Assembly: GCA_036023115.1 (NCBI GenBank)
Contig: JAYKKT010000090.1
Location: 33,154,001 to 33,218,000 of the forward strand
Length of the DNA: 64,000 nucleotides
Source of the DNA: Brasenia schreberi
Taxonomy: Eukaryota; Streptophyta; Magnoliopsida; Nymphaeales; Cabombaceae
Reading direction: 5' to 3'
Shown piece after piece: positions 11,591-23,599 of the stretch; positions within the stretch are counted from its first letter, which is position 1, and each line of letters opens with the position of its first letter. Under the pieces are notes generated by a model, which worked only from the letters and a program-made list of their open reading frames with translations, did no database searches and was not told where the DNA came from. The position numbers were made by a program, and so were the translations under genes.

Positions 11591-11699
11591 TTTGAAATAG
11601 GTTTTATGCGATAGGTTAGTTCCTAATACAACATTAAAACCATAACTAAACTCAAGCCTTTTCCTACACATGATCTCTATCCAGTACTAAAAGACTAAA

Positions 11700-11885
11700 A
11701 ATACAATAATAACAACAACTAAATCCTTTTTCCATATAGTATGGTGCTGGCTACATATATTGTTTATTTTCATAAAGCTTAATCATATGTCATGCATCTT
11801 TGTTTTTATAATACGGTCCTTCATAGCGTGACCAAACATCTATTTTAGCATCTTTATTTCTGCTAGGACCATCTTTTGCATATGT
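11700..11885 (-). mobile_element. RTE LINE 3'-end fragment
   Basis: A second, more diverged copy of the LINE 3' terminus lies here. Its minus-strand end is AAAGGATTTAGTTGTTGTTA, adjacent to the copy that ends near 11590. Similarity fades within about 180 bp. Confidence 0.6.
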
Positions 11886-12377
11886 TGATGAAAGTTAATT
11901 TCTTCATTATTGAGAAATCAAACCTTGTTATTAACTCGTCCTGTCCATCTGATCTGAAATGGAAATGGTTATTTTTCCATGCATTAGTGCATTTAAATTC
12001 TTAATGCTAATGAAAAAAAGGAGGGTGTGCTCTATGCAGGCCCAGAAGCCGTGTATATATGGATATCTCTGTCGGAAATATGTATATGTGCACCTCAGAA
12101 AACTCAATTTACTTGTATGCATATAATTGTGTGAGTTCCATAAATGGTATCTATACATGTGGGCTTCCAACAAGGTTATCCGTCAATATAACTCATCTTT
12201 ATTGCAGCATTTATGACTCTCTTTCTTTCACTCACACACGCACACACATGCGCGAGCATGCACATATTAACTCAGAGAAACTATCTTTGAAGGGGTTTAT
12301 GCACTTTTTGGATTCTCACACCAAACCAGAGATGGCATCGGTCTCGTGCATTTGAAGCAAACATTCCCTAAATTATT
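11886..12377. other. Intergenic, nothing recognised
   Basis: No recognisable feature apart from an AC-rich patch near 12230-12250. Confidence 0.35.
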
Positions 12378-12524
12378 TGGAGAACACCACACACGGTTTG
12401 GCCAAAAGACTTGGTTGTTATGTAACATAAAGAAAGCTACAGATCATAGGTAAACCAATAGCTCAATCATCTGAGTTATTTCATGTAACAATCAAGTATT
12501 TTAGCCAAACCATGTGTTCTCCAA
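12378..12524. mobile_element. Foldback element (MITE-like) with ~26-bp inverted repeats
   Basis: The left arm TTGGAGAACACCACACACGG continuing TTTGGCCAAAAG (12378-12409) is an imperfect inverted copy of the right arm at 12499-12524, whose reverse complement is TTGGAGAACACATGGTTTGG plus CTAAAA. About 90 bp of AT-rich DNA separates the arms. The size and structure fit a MITE. No clear target-site duplication was found, so the superfamily is left open. Confidence 0.55.
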
Positions 12525-12879
12525 AATTTGTTCCTACAAAATCATTTTTGGCAGCCTTTGGAGTTGTTGCTCAATCGGGCTGCTTTTCTTGGGAAACAAG
12601 GACCGACAACAGAAGGATCAATGGCAGAAACTATTCACAAGCTCACAAGATAAAGATTTACGTTGTTCAAAGAGAGCTATTTGTGGCCTTCCACTCTTCA
12701 CCACGGAGAAAATTCCACTGTACAATCAAGCATACAATTATAAGAGGAGAGCTACTTTATTGGTTTTTCGATAAGTGCATTCTAAGAATAATATATGTTA
12801 ATCCATTGCAGATTCGTGTATCCATTTTCAGGTGAGAATTTGTTTTGTCAATTAGCCTGCATACGTTAATCTATTATAT
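12525..12879. other. Intergenic, nothing recognised
   Basis: Open frames up to 107 codons occur on the plus strand, but they show no family motif and overlap each other in two frames. Confidence 0.35.
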
Positions 12880-12908
12880 ACATATACATATTTATATATA
12901 CATATACA

Positions 12909-12963
<55 letters not shown>

Positions 12964-12965
12964 GT
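12880..12965. repeat. (AT)n/(CATA)n microsatellite
   Basis: An AT-dinucleotide tract interrupted by acat units. Confidence 0.9.
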
Positions 12966-14220
12966 ACATCTCCAGAAAAGAGTTTGAACTGAATCTGCAC
13001 ATAGAATATTGTATCTAAAACTGTTTCCAGTACTTTAAAATGAATCCACAATTCTAAACTCAATATCTGATATGAAAATGTTTTCCTAAATCGTATTTGT
13101 TTTAAAATCTTCGCTCCATGTGTATCTCCATCTGGAGTTTGAATCTTTTAGGCATTAGGTTTATATATTTAATTCATATGTATCTTTCGAATCTGATGCT
13201 CATTCTGAACACGTTATCCCCTCCAAAAAAAACCTTTTGTCAAGCAATTCCTTCTCTCATGGTGGTATCAGCGTTCTAAAATTGGATCTATATTTCTGCT
13301 CTAAATTTGTGTCCTGACCTACCGAATCTGAATTCTGTTTGTTTAATCTAAATCTATTTCATCTTAATTCACTTTCTGCAAGGAACTTATTTACAGATCT
13401 GCTTCCTGTATCTGATTTGGTTTTGAATATGTTCCTAAGAATTTCATAAACTGGCCTGGTCTATCTCTTATTGGAATCGATTATTTGCCCACATATTGTC
13501 TGGCCATCGAAATCTAAAGCATATCAAAACAAAACGTTTGACACGACCATCAAAATTAATTTTTTTACGTGTAAGATAGTTGTTAGATAATGTGAATCTG
13601 CTTGCCTTGTTTGCATGTAAAATTACTTGACTGAGCACACGGCAGGCTCTGCACCACCAGCTTGCTGCTTGAATCCAACTTCTCCAGTCAACTGGCCACC
13701 CATTCAAGTGTAGATTCCTCCATCTGCAAAAGCTTTAAATCCGGGCTTATCTTTGAACAACTGCAGAAAGAACTGTTTATGCCAGCATCTATAAGAAAAA
13801 AGATTAGGGCTCTACATTGCCTATGGAGGCTGTTAGGATTGTTTTAACACGCACAAGGTGAGGGAGAAGGGAACGGTGTATATGGATCATTCGATAATCG
13901 CATTTGAGCTGATCGCCTCCGTATGAGCTTGTACCATATTAGCTAAAATTTCTAAAGGAAACCGGCTGCAGTTGTATCCGAATGATCATGATCTGCTGTC
14001 AGTTTGCATATTTATCGATTCTGAATTCGGCTTCACCACGGCCTTGAGGAACCCGCTTCTATAGATTATCTATAATCGGCAAACAATGCCTATGGATTTG
14101 ATCAGGTACTAGTAGCGGTGAGATATAACCAAAAATTTCTATTTTGGTTCAGTTCTACTTAAATTCGGTTTGGTTTCCGTTTAGACTTTTATAAAATCTG
14201 TTTATCGGTTCAGTTCGGTA
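12966..14220. other. Intergenic, nothing recognised
   Basis: No gene was recognised. A TGGTATCAGCG motif at 13263-13273 resembles a tRNA-Met primer site but has no LTR support. Confidence 0.35.
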
Positions 14221-14392
14221 CCAAATATATATATATATATGTGCACATATATACATATACAAACACATACCTATATATAATACATATATGTATATACATA
14301 TATACATGTACATATATATATATATATATATATAGTGTATATATTTATATATACATACATATATGCACATAAATACATATACATAAGCATAC

Positions 14393-14440
<48 letters not shown>
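14221..14440. repeat. Compound (AT)n-rich and (AG)n microsatellite
   Basis: A 170-bp AT-rich tract with interspersed ACAT and GTGCAT units ends in about 21 AG repeats (14397-14439). Confidence 0.9.
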
Positions 14441-14443
<3 letters not shown>

Positions 14444-15238
14444 CGTCATAGAGGGTAAACCAACTAACCGAACCGAAATAATTTGGATTCAGTTTTCAAA
14501 TTTAAAGGAAATTTGGGTTTTGGTTATTTTGGTTCAGTTCGGTTATTGAACCAGAACCAACGGATGCACACCCGTAGCCCTAGGTACTAAGGTTACAGTT
14601 CAGCATGTTTCAGATAAAAAAAAACGTTTTTCCGTAGGGGGATGTTAGCATTTTAAATTTAGTTTTGCAAATTCAATGAGTTGAGAAGGCTTGCGTCCTA
14701 CTCGAGCAGAATCTTCCTGGATCCCTGAATCATTCTGAGGGCCAGATTTGAGCCAGTTCCAATGATTGACATATTAAAGGGCTTGATTTGGTTCTATTTT
14801 GGATTCTTTCAAATGGTTTTACATAGAAAACATATTGTGTCAGATAACCCAAAACGACCAAGTATGAAGTGCACTCAAATAGCTGAATTTCATCTGAATT
14901 CCTTTTCTTTTAATTCCGTATTTGAACCAAAATCTGATCTACTTAGCATATAATGGCGCTGATTCTTTCTATCTCTTTTATTGTATCTTTTGGTATAATT
15001 CTTAGGATATATGAGCAGTTGAGATGAATTGTAATACTTCGTGAACACCTAAGGATCACACAAAAAGAGTGAAGCAAGCGATAAGCACGTTTGATATCAA
15101 CCTATTGTTTGCTCTCTTAATTTGATGGTCAGGCATTTCTGTTTGTAAAGAAGTTGCTTGTCTTGAAAATCAATGATCAATAACCAGAAAAAGAAAAGGA
15201 GAAGAAAAGGTCACGGACATGAAGTGAGATGACTATAC
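14441..15238. other. Downstream flank of gamma-COP fragment
   Basis: This is where the last gamma-COP exons would be expected on the minus strand. I found no match to the conserved C-terminal region (the HTCLLSGV and KVLVRLSFG blocks), so they appear to be absent. Confidence 0.4.
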
Positions 15239-16761
15239 GCGTGATAACAGCACTCACAACCACCGCCAAGCTCTCCCGAACACCGAGTCCGTATTCATCT
15301 ACACGCTCAAAATCTGTACCCATTTCTTCCCATTCATTTCTGAAGTTGGAAACCCCAACCTTCTTCATGTAATCTGCCGGAACAATCTCCAGATCTTCCA
15401 ACTGATACTCATCTTCAACACCCTCGTCACCTGGTTCTCCTGTAGCTGGATCAACCTGAACCATCACAGACCAGTCAAATTTCCAATCTTTACCATGATA
15501 TGCTAGCTATATTAACGAAGAAAACAAATACTTGTTCCAATTATATGATTAACGGAGCTAAAAACCCACTGAAGAAAAAAGATGTTCAAATTATATGAAA
15601 AAACAGGGTGAAGCCGATTCAGCTCCAAAATATGATTTTCTTTTTCTAATAGACGAATTGGGGCTAGGGAGACCACCTACCAGATTCATACACGTCTCAA
15701 ATTCTTGACTCACCTGGCCAGATGAGCTATGACTTACGGTTTTAAAATTCAATGTTGTGAAGCAAAGAGAAAGGATGAAGAAAAAGAAAAAGTAAGACGA
15801 AAGACGATGCTCAAAGGGAAATAACAGGATGTGTTTAATGACCCAAAATGGAACAAAGCAATTAGTGTAACTAAAAAACAAATTACCTGTGTAGATGAAC
15901 TTTAACATGTCCGAGAATTTGCCAACAGCTGGTTGGCCTTCAGGTTTCTCAAGGCAACAAAAGTCTGGCCTGGTGAGTCATAAGGCAGGGAGTTCAAAGG
16001 TTTCGATGCAACTTCCGCAAACTCTTCAGCATCAGAAGCATCCACATAAACAGTAACCTGAAAAAGAAAAAATATCCATAAACACGAGGAATGTCACCTA
16101 ATCTCCCTCTCAAAACATACTAGTATGTCAGAGTTGTTAATGAGCTATTTATGCTCACATTCTCCAATAACAGTTCCGGTATGGTGTTTGTGCAGTTGTA
16201 CTGAAGTACAACATGACTATCATAGATGTGCTTGACAACATTAACGGCATACTCAGTTTCTGCTTCCGTCAACTCCACAGGAGCCGAAGACTGGCAGCGA
16301 AAACAGAAGATATGAATCAACTAAAAATTCTAAATATAAGAAGAAAAGCTAAAGTTAAAAACCTTGAAAAGTTTTCCGTAGGTGAAAAACTCGGGCATGG
16401 TTGAAAGCAATTTCTCATAAGCATCAACTGCCAAAGTTGATGCAGTAACCCCTGCTGTTTTTTTGCCTGGAGCTTTCTTTCCGGCAAGAGGCTGAGCTTT
16501 GACCTCTTTGGGAACTAAATTAATATCAAAAGGTTGTTCAGAGGCTTCCTGTAACAAGAATCCTCAAAAAGTGAGTGATGAATCAATTTGTTTCCATGCA
16601 AGTTTAGGCCAGGAGCATACATAATTCTTCAAGCTCAACTCCAAGTTAGAAAGAGGCAAATCCAGGGTACCAAAAAGAAATTCTTTGGCATCTTCGTCAG
16701 TTTCACTCAATGATCCATCACCTCCAAAACAGTTCAAGTACAGTGTTGCCCTATCTCGAAC
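15239..16761 (-). pseudogene. Coatomer gamma subunit, truncated five-exon copy
   Basis: Five minus-strand exons are readable: 16761-16621 (VRDRATLYLN to LELSLKNY), 16548-16363 (EQPFDINLVPKEVKAQPL), 16290-16159 (SSAPVELTEAETEYAVNVVK), 16057-15887 (VTVYVDASDAEEF, SLPYDSPGQTF) and about 15455-15239 (VDPATGE, EDEYQLEDLEIV, VGVSNFRNEWE). They cover the hinge and appendage region of gamma-COP, a COPI vesicle-coat subunit of roughly 880 residues acting at the Golgi. The N-terminal two thirds and the final exon are missing. Exon 4 has lost one T after TTTGTTGCCTT, shifting the frame, and its end no longer joins in phase with exon 5. Because introns are kept, this is a DNA-level copy and not a retrocopy. 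Exons 1-3 are still open, so decay is recent or constraint was partial. Confidence 0.8.
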
Positions 16762-16845
16762 CTGTTACAGATCAGTATTCTTCACATGTTTAGCATATAT
16801 TGATGCAAAAAAGCCAAAATACAACGAGATATTGTCCTAACCTCC

Positions 16846-19040
16846 AATAAATATCATGTGAAGGTCTTTCTATTTTGCTCTAAAATGTTTCATAAGACAT
16901 CTCAAAAGGTGAATTGCTTCAATAGTAGATCTGTGTGGCATGAATCTAAATTGGTTCTCTATTGTACTCGATACTTGTCTTAACTTACGTTTGATAATTA
17001 TTTCTCATAATTTCATGGCTCATTAACTTGACACCTCGATAATTCTCACAATTTTGAATGTCTCTCTTATTCTTATATATGGGTATAAGTATACTTGCTC
17101 TCCATTCTTTAGGAATCTTTTGATTTTTTCATATTTCATTTAATAGTCTTGTGAATAAATGATTCTTGTTTTTCCTATGATTTTCTAAACTTCTATAAGA
17201 ATATTGTCAGATCTTACTAATTTACCACCCTTCATATGTTTAAGAGCCTCTTTGACTTCATTCTTTTGAATACGTTGGTAAAAATGGTGGTTTATATACT
17301 TTTTTTATTTGGCTAACTCTCCTAAGCTAATACTAATATCTTTATTTTCATTAAAAACTTATAAAAATAGTTTTTTCATCTATTTCTTATATCATCATTT
17401 GCCACTAGAATTTTTTCATCATCATCTTTGATGCATCTAACAGAATTAAGATCTTTAGTTTTCTTATCTCTAGCCCTAGCTATCTTAAAAATATATCTTT
17501 CACCCTCTTTTGAGTTGAGTTTTTTATATAAATCTTTCCAAATTTTAGCTTTTGCTTAACTGACAACTTTTTTCGCTTCTGTCTTTGTTTTCTTATAACC
17601 CTCTAAAGTTTCTCTAGTTTTCCTAGTATAATGTAATTTGTAACATGCCCTCTTTGCCTTATTTTATTTTGCATTACTTCACTCCACCACCAAGCTTCTT
17701 TTTGTGTCAGTACACCTCCCTTAGATTTACTTAACACATCTTTTACCACTTTCCTAATATGTATAGTCATATTGTTCCACAATCACAAGGTGTACCAACA
17801 TAATTTCAAGCATCTCATTGAAGGACTTTCAGTTTAAATGTATCTTCTTTCTCATTTTAAGGTTCCATCATTTAGTCTGAATAGATCGATGCACTCTTTT
17901 CTTCTTTGCCCATTTTTTTATTTGTAAATCCATAATTAAAAGTCGATGTTGGGTGCTTAAGCTTTCTCCTAGAATTACCTTGCAATCTTTACAACACACT
18001 CTATCTTTTTTTCTACAAATAAAGTAATCAATTTGCATTTGTGATAAGCCACTCTTATAAGTAATTAAATGTTCATCTCATTTTTCGAAAATTGTATTGA
18101 TTATAAAGAGGTCAAATGCCATAGCAAAATTTAAAATCTCCCTACCTTTCTCATTTATATCCCCAAAACCACAGTTTCCATGAATACCTTGATATCCTAA
18201 TGCCTCTTTACCGACATGTCCATTTAAGTCTCCTCCTAAACAAATCATCTCCCTTTATAGAATTCTTTAAATCACATTATCTAACTCTTCCCAAAAAACC
18301 GTCTTTATACTATATTCTAGTCCTACTTGGGGTAAGTAAGCACAAAGTATATTCAAAACTTCTTTTCCTAACATTAATTTCAATGTCATGATTCAGTCAC
18401 CATATAGTTTAATGTCTACTGCACTATCTTTTAAATCTTCATTTATGATAATACCAACTCCGTTTCGAGCATTTTTCTTACCAGAGTACCATAATTTAAA
18501 ACTTGTATCCTCAATCTCGTTTGCTTTTTCTCCAACCCACTTTGTCTCTTGTAAACATAGAATATGAATCTTTTTCTGAATCATAGTATCTACTGCCTCC
18601 ATTAGCTTACGAGACAATGTTCCGATATTCCAAGAACTATTATGAATCTTATTATCTAGGACTACTTTCTTACCCGCGCATCCATCTATATTGAAAATGC
18701 GGAGACCCTCTCTTTAATTTATTCATTATATTCGGGTGGCAGTGTAGCGAGACTAACTTCTTTACCCACATTCGTTCATGATGTTGGAACTTTCTCTGTA
18801 ATTGATTCACTATATCCAGGCGAAAACGTGTACCCTTGCTTACTTTTCACTATATTTAGGCTCTGCAGCATGTCACTAGGTGGGAACGCCCCAAAACAAT
18901 GCTCATAATTTGCGTAATTCATGACATAAAAATCCAACAAAGTTTTACGCTAGTTGTTGGAAGCCTAACACAACCCTGCTTCTTTATCTGGGCTTGGGAC
19001 CAGCCATGCAAGGGTGATCCCTTACATGATCAAAGTTAGG
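16846..19040 (-). mobile_element. RTE-type LINE lacking its 3' end
   Basis: The minus strand carries the endonuclease start (18617-18393: HILCLQETKWVGEKANEIED, GVGIIINEDL), then the rest of the APE-type endonuclease and linker, degenerate, down to the start of the RT palm. It matches the copy at 52.7-55.6 kb base for base over long stretches. Similarity begins abruptly at about 16846, at the point equal to 53757 in the other copy, so everything 3' of RT motif A is missing. At its 5' side this copy extends about 400 bp further than the 52.7-kb copy, to the GGGATCACCCTTGCATGGCT-type 5' region at 18985-19025. Confidence 0.8.
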
Positions 19041-19689
19041 TAATTGTATTTACATAAAGATATCAAATGCTATTCAATGATCAATAAGAGAAATTAGTCA
19101 TATATGAACTGAAATTCACATGGAGCCTGTAGGCATTTCATTCCAACCTTAAACAAAAACTAGGTAGCAAACCATAGCCTGCTTCAAAGTTAGAAGCGTT
19201 ACTTTAGTCCAATTGATGCAAAAAACCTCCAGACTAGCACGAAAATGGATACTTTTGAAGGCACATAATTGAGCAACCTCAAAAACTGGATGAGAAATGA
19301 CAAGGCCTATAAAGGATCAAAATTTCGGGATGCAAATTGAGAGGAGTATGATTTAGATGACGATCATGACTTGCACACCCTTAATATGCAATACAAAGAT
19401 CATGTACTGTAGTTCCTTCAGTTGATCATGTAGATGATGGTTAAATACCATAAGTCTAGGTCTAGCCTCCAATTCCATTAGCATTTTGCTTGTTAAGCTT
19501 TTCTTTTAGTTGCTTTTATTTCATGAAACTGCTTACTGAATAATATTGAGATTACTGGTTGTTAGATGTTGAGCTGTCGCTACTTACTTTAGTGTAGATC
19601 TTATGGGTTCTTCCAATTTTGATCATCTTATTTGCTTTGTGTCTGGATTTTATGTAATATAAGTAATTAAATACAAAACTAAAAAGCAA
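19041..19689. other. Intergenic, nothing recognised
   Basis: No coding similarity was seen. Confidence 0.35.
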
Positions 19690-19885
19690 ACTCTGTCCAT
19701 GTAAGGGATCACCCTTGCATGGTTGGTCCCAAGTCCAGATAAAGGAGGAGGGTTGTATTAGACTTAGACAGTGAGTGTAAATCTTTGTCGGACTTATTTA
19801 CCATAAATTCTACAAATTATGATAGGGCTACGTGGAAATAAAGAATCCATTTAGCCGACCCCATTAATATCGGAAAAGGCTTAGT
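19690..19885 (+). mobile_element. Short non-autonomous RTE-LINE derivative
   Basis: About 195 bp begins with GGGATCACCCTTGCATGGTT (19702 on), the same 5' sequence that heads the LINE at 18985-19025 in the opposite orientation. It then passes directly to the LINE 3' terminus (TTTAGCCGACCCC, GGAAAAGGCTTAGTTGTTGT). The whole 3-kb coding region is missing. It has the form of a SINE-like parasite that keeps both ends of its LINE. Confidence 0.7.
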
Positions 19886-20786
19886 TGTTGTTGTAGTTAA
19901 AGTATTGCCACCCGTAAAAAATATCACTTAGCTCAAGTGAAACACGAAATGGCATCATGTCTCTCACCGCTTAGAGTGGCATAAGCAATTTCTCTCTTCT
20001 GTGCAAGTTGTGCTGTGCTGTCTATTCTGGAAATGGCAGAATCTACCCCACTGAGAGACTCTTATTATGCAATAGTTGATGAAATCAAGACCTTTCTTAA
20101 ACAAAATTTGATTAATGCTGATACGATACGATCTATGAAACAATGGGTTCGCAGCAAGTACTGGGATGCTTTTGTCATCATAGAAAATGACTGATGCTTT
20201 TACGTTGAAGCTCAAGCAATCTAACAAATGTCTAATTCATATCATTCGTCTTTTCTAGCTAAAGGTTCATATTTCAGCAGTCCTGCGCTTTCTGCTTGTC
20301 CATGATATCGGATTGCTTATGACATAAGAACAGAACCTAGAGTGTCTTTGTTTTCCCTGAATCTGGATCATTTGCCCAGTATGCATCTAGCATCTAGATT
20401 ACCAAATCTGAAGTTTTAACCTTAATAGTAAAATATTTTTCTCAGGACATTCATTTCAGTTGATAAATATTCTTATGTTTCCTTAGCTGTGGTCGGGATT
20501 AGGTTCCTGTAGGTAGACAGAGACCCTATTGTTGGTTTGGCTATTGACTTAAGCTTTTTCTCTATGAGACATTGACCATTATCAATTCTTGTGTCTCCTT
20601 GAACCCTCCTGAGATTGAAGGATAACCGGAAGTCACACGCTACCTTGACAATAATTTTACCGGTGGCATATTGCTGCTTCTTATAATTGTGGCGACTGCT
20701 TGGGTTGCAAATTTTCTTTCTTAAGGGTCGTAAAACATATGTTCACTTTAGTGCTTGGCCACCAAATTAACTCTCTTTCATCACAC
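19886..20786. other. Intergenic, nothing recognised
   Basis: No gene was recognised between the LINE derivative and the Copia element. A minus-strand frame at 20227-19964 has no family motif. Confidence 0.35.
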
Positions 20787-20791
20787 ATGAG

Positions 20792-21251
20792 TGTAAGGAA
20801 ATAGTCATTCTCGGCAATCCTAGCACATAAAAACGGTTGGACTGGCCATCGAACCGTTATCTCTGGACGGGATTGGGGAAAGAGTAGTTGTAACGGCCAC
20901 CAAAAGTTGAAACCGTCGGACAGTTTCCGAATAAAACTGTAACGGTTTGGATAAAGGGGCTCCATGATAGGAAAGCTCAGTGGAAAAAACTGAGAAGGGA
21001 TGGAGCAGACGTTGCTATATAAATAGAGAGCAGCACAAGTGATCAGTATTTATCAATCATTCACTGATACACTGAGAAATATTGAGAAATAGAGAGCCTT
21101 CTTCCCAAGCAAACCCCACTAAGAGGAAACCTCAAAACATCAAAAACACATACATGATTTCCACTACTGGGTACTTGAGCAAGAAGATCAGGGGATATCG
21201 AGAGGTCGACAAAAGCAGGAAACTGGCAAGGAGTCCACCGAAAAACTCACA
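20792..21251 (+). repeat. 5' LTR of Copia element
   Basis: Starts TGTAAGGAAATAG and ends AAAACTCACA. It shares with the 3' LTR the blocks TAACGGCCACCAAAAG, GAATAAAACTGTAACGGT and GGATAAAGGGGCTCCAT, and the TATA-like TATATAAATAGAG near 21016-21030, a plausible element promoter. Confidence 0.88.
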
Positions 21252-21253
21252 TT

Positions 21254-21265
21254 TGGTATGAGGGC
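21254..21265 (+). other. Copia primer-binding site
   Basis: TGGTATGAGGGC lies two bases after the 5' LTR and matches the tRNA-Met complement TGGTATCAGAGC at 10 of 12 positions. Confidence 0.7.
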
Positions 21266-21379
21266 CAGGTTTTGATCCACCAAACAAGTACGTGTTAGAA
21301 TAATATATATATATATATATATAAAGAAGGAATGAGAGAAAAACTTTCTACAATTCTCGAAACAGGGCAGAGAGATATC

Positions 21380-21660
21380 GCATGAGTCGAGACAAGGGTC
21401 GCTTGAGTCGTAACTAGGCTTGCCTGAGTCGAGACAGGGCTCGCATAAGTCGAGATATGACAAAGAGACATCACCTGAGTTAAGACAGGGCAGAGGAATC
21501 TGCTTGAGTTAAGATAACAACAGGCCAGAAAAAGAAAGAAAACAACCAGCAGAACCTCGGCCAAAGGCCAGAGGTCAGTTGTAAGACAACAACAGGTTGG
21601 AAAAGGAAAGAAAGCAACCAGCGGAACCTCGACTGGAAGGCTAGAGGTAAGTTGTAAGAC
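21380..21660 (+). repeat. Tandem repeats in Copia leader
   Basis: The first array (about 21380-21510) repeats a diverged ~27-bp unit built on GAGTCGAGACAGGGCTCGC. The second is a 72-bp duplication, 21516-21587 and 21588-21660, sharing AACAACAGG, AACCAGC and AGGTNAGTTGTAAGAC. Confidence 0.7.
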
Positions 21661-22540
21661 AACAAATGGCTAAAGAATGTCGTAATTGGTTGCAGGAGCC
21701 CTCCGCCATGAGACCATAGGACAATCGCAACAGAACAGGTGGCAGAAAGTTGTGGGCTAGGAGGCGGAATGGGCGGACACCGCCTCCCCTCTCTCTCTTT
21801 CATTCTCCCACTCTCTCTCCTCTGTGCTTTTATCGCACCAAGAAAACCACCAAGCATTTTCACAAAACCACGAGCAGAAATCGATAGGTTTTAAAAAATG
21901 CCCTTGATTTGGAAAACCGCTAGCGATTTCCAAAAGATTGTCTTGGGCAGTGGACAAAAAAGTTTGTTCTATCCCGGTCGATTTTTAAAAATTATAAACT
22001 GCCATAGGATAAAAATTATGAAAATATCCACATATTTTCAAGTAAAAAGACTATTCAACCCTTATATAGGTGAAAAATCAATTTTACCCTCTAGTAGTTT
22101 ATGAAAATTACAAGAAAAATAATATATTAATTTACGATGTTAAGTTTATTACATAACTAACTCTCTATCAAAAGACAGATTTATCCTTGTCCTTTTGAGA
22201 AAATTATGAATTTATCCCCGATCAATTATAATTTTTTAAAAAATACCAAAAACTGATTTTACTATTTTGTCCTTGATCTTTTCTAAAAATTATAAAACCG
22301 GACAAACAAATAAAATTATTGTTTTACCCCTCGTATTTTGGAAAATTATTAAAGGCAAGAATTATTTTTGAAAAATTATGGATTTATCCCAGTTTGCTTC
22401 TATATTAAAAAATGAGTTATCTTCAGCTCATTTTTGTGATATTATACATCATGCTAACGAGATTCATGCTGTGTATTTTGTTGCTTGTTAAATATTTTAT
22501 TTTTAGATCATCTAATTGTTATAATTGTCAAATACATAAA

Positions 22541-23358
22541 AATGAACTCTACAATGTGTGTGTTAGAATTGGTAAAAATTGAAAAGTTAAACGGTCTAAA
22601 CTTTCAAATATGGAAGAGTTCTAACACTTCAAGGTGTAGAGTATGTCCTAAAGGAAACTGTGTGTCCGCTACCACCAGACACATCTGAACAACAGATAGA
22701 AATGTATAAAATATTTTTAAAATACGACACAATAGCAAGAACCATCATGTTGACATACATGGAGGATGACTTGATTCGGGTCTTTGAGAATTCGAGACCG
22801 CCAAAAAGTTGTTCGATTATATAGTAGCCAAATATGACATAAGTGCTACTACAAAAATATAATTCTTTTAAAATGAAAGAAGGGGATAATGTAGTAAAAC
22901 ATATAAACCATATGTTGGTAATGGTTAGGGACCTAGTTGTGGTAAAATCAGTCATTCTAGAACCGATGCAGATATCCATAATATTGACCAATCTTCTCCC
23001 ATCATGGAATGTGGTCACCACTGCCTTCAAACTTGGTCTAGAAATCAACATTTCTAAATTGCTCCTAAAACTAGCAATTGAGAAAGAACACATGAGTAAA
23101 AACAAAAAAAAAATGATAATAGTAAAAGATGAGATAGGGTCTAGTTTCAAACTCAACCAAAGGAAAAATAAACCAAACAAAAACTTTGACAAAAATAATA
23201 AAAAAGGCGGTCAATCTTTTAACAAAATAGAGGAAACCTCTTCTTGGGTTAAGTGTTTCAACTGCAAAAAGATTAGACACTATAAAAGAGATTACATTAA
23301 GAAGAAGAGTAGAGGAAACAATCTACAATGCGAACAATCAGAGTGGATTGACTCTTAA
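22541..23358 (+). pseudogene. Copia gag remnant with damaged zinc knuckle
   Basis: From the ATG at 22541 the plus strand gives a gag-like start (LVKIEKLNGLNFQIWKSS). After a frameshift come KMKEGDNVVKHINHMLVM, LPSWNVVTTAF and a Lys/Asn-rich linker, then the nucleocapsid knuckle CFNCKKIRHYKRDY. The final Cys of the CX2CX4HX4C motif is Tyr here, which would abolish zinc binding. The gag and nucleocapsid parts lie in different segments separated by a frameshift and an in-frame stop. Confidence 0.8.
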
Positions 23359-23599
23359 GCAACCAGACATATCTCGAAGATTAAGGAAGGATCAATAGAT
23401 CTAAAGGAGTAAAAACCAGAATGAACATCGGGTGTAAATGAGAAATAATATTTTCTTAGATATTTTGGGTACTGAGTCCTTCATAATTTTTGTATAAGGC
23501 ACACCATTGTATTGACTGATGTATTGATTGTACCATATATAAGGCACAATCTGGTTTCAGTACTTGCCTTAGTAAAGAAAGGTTTTAAGGTCAGGTTTG

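Noticed and set aside
13263..13273. TGGTATCAGCG resembling a Copia primer-binding site
   Set aside because: No LTR end of clear form (the preceding TCTCATGG does not end in CA) and no gag-like sequence follows.
21898..22104. Plus-strand 68-codon frame before gag
   Set aside because: Lies in the AT-rich leader of the Copia element and shows no similarity to gag or other proteins.
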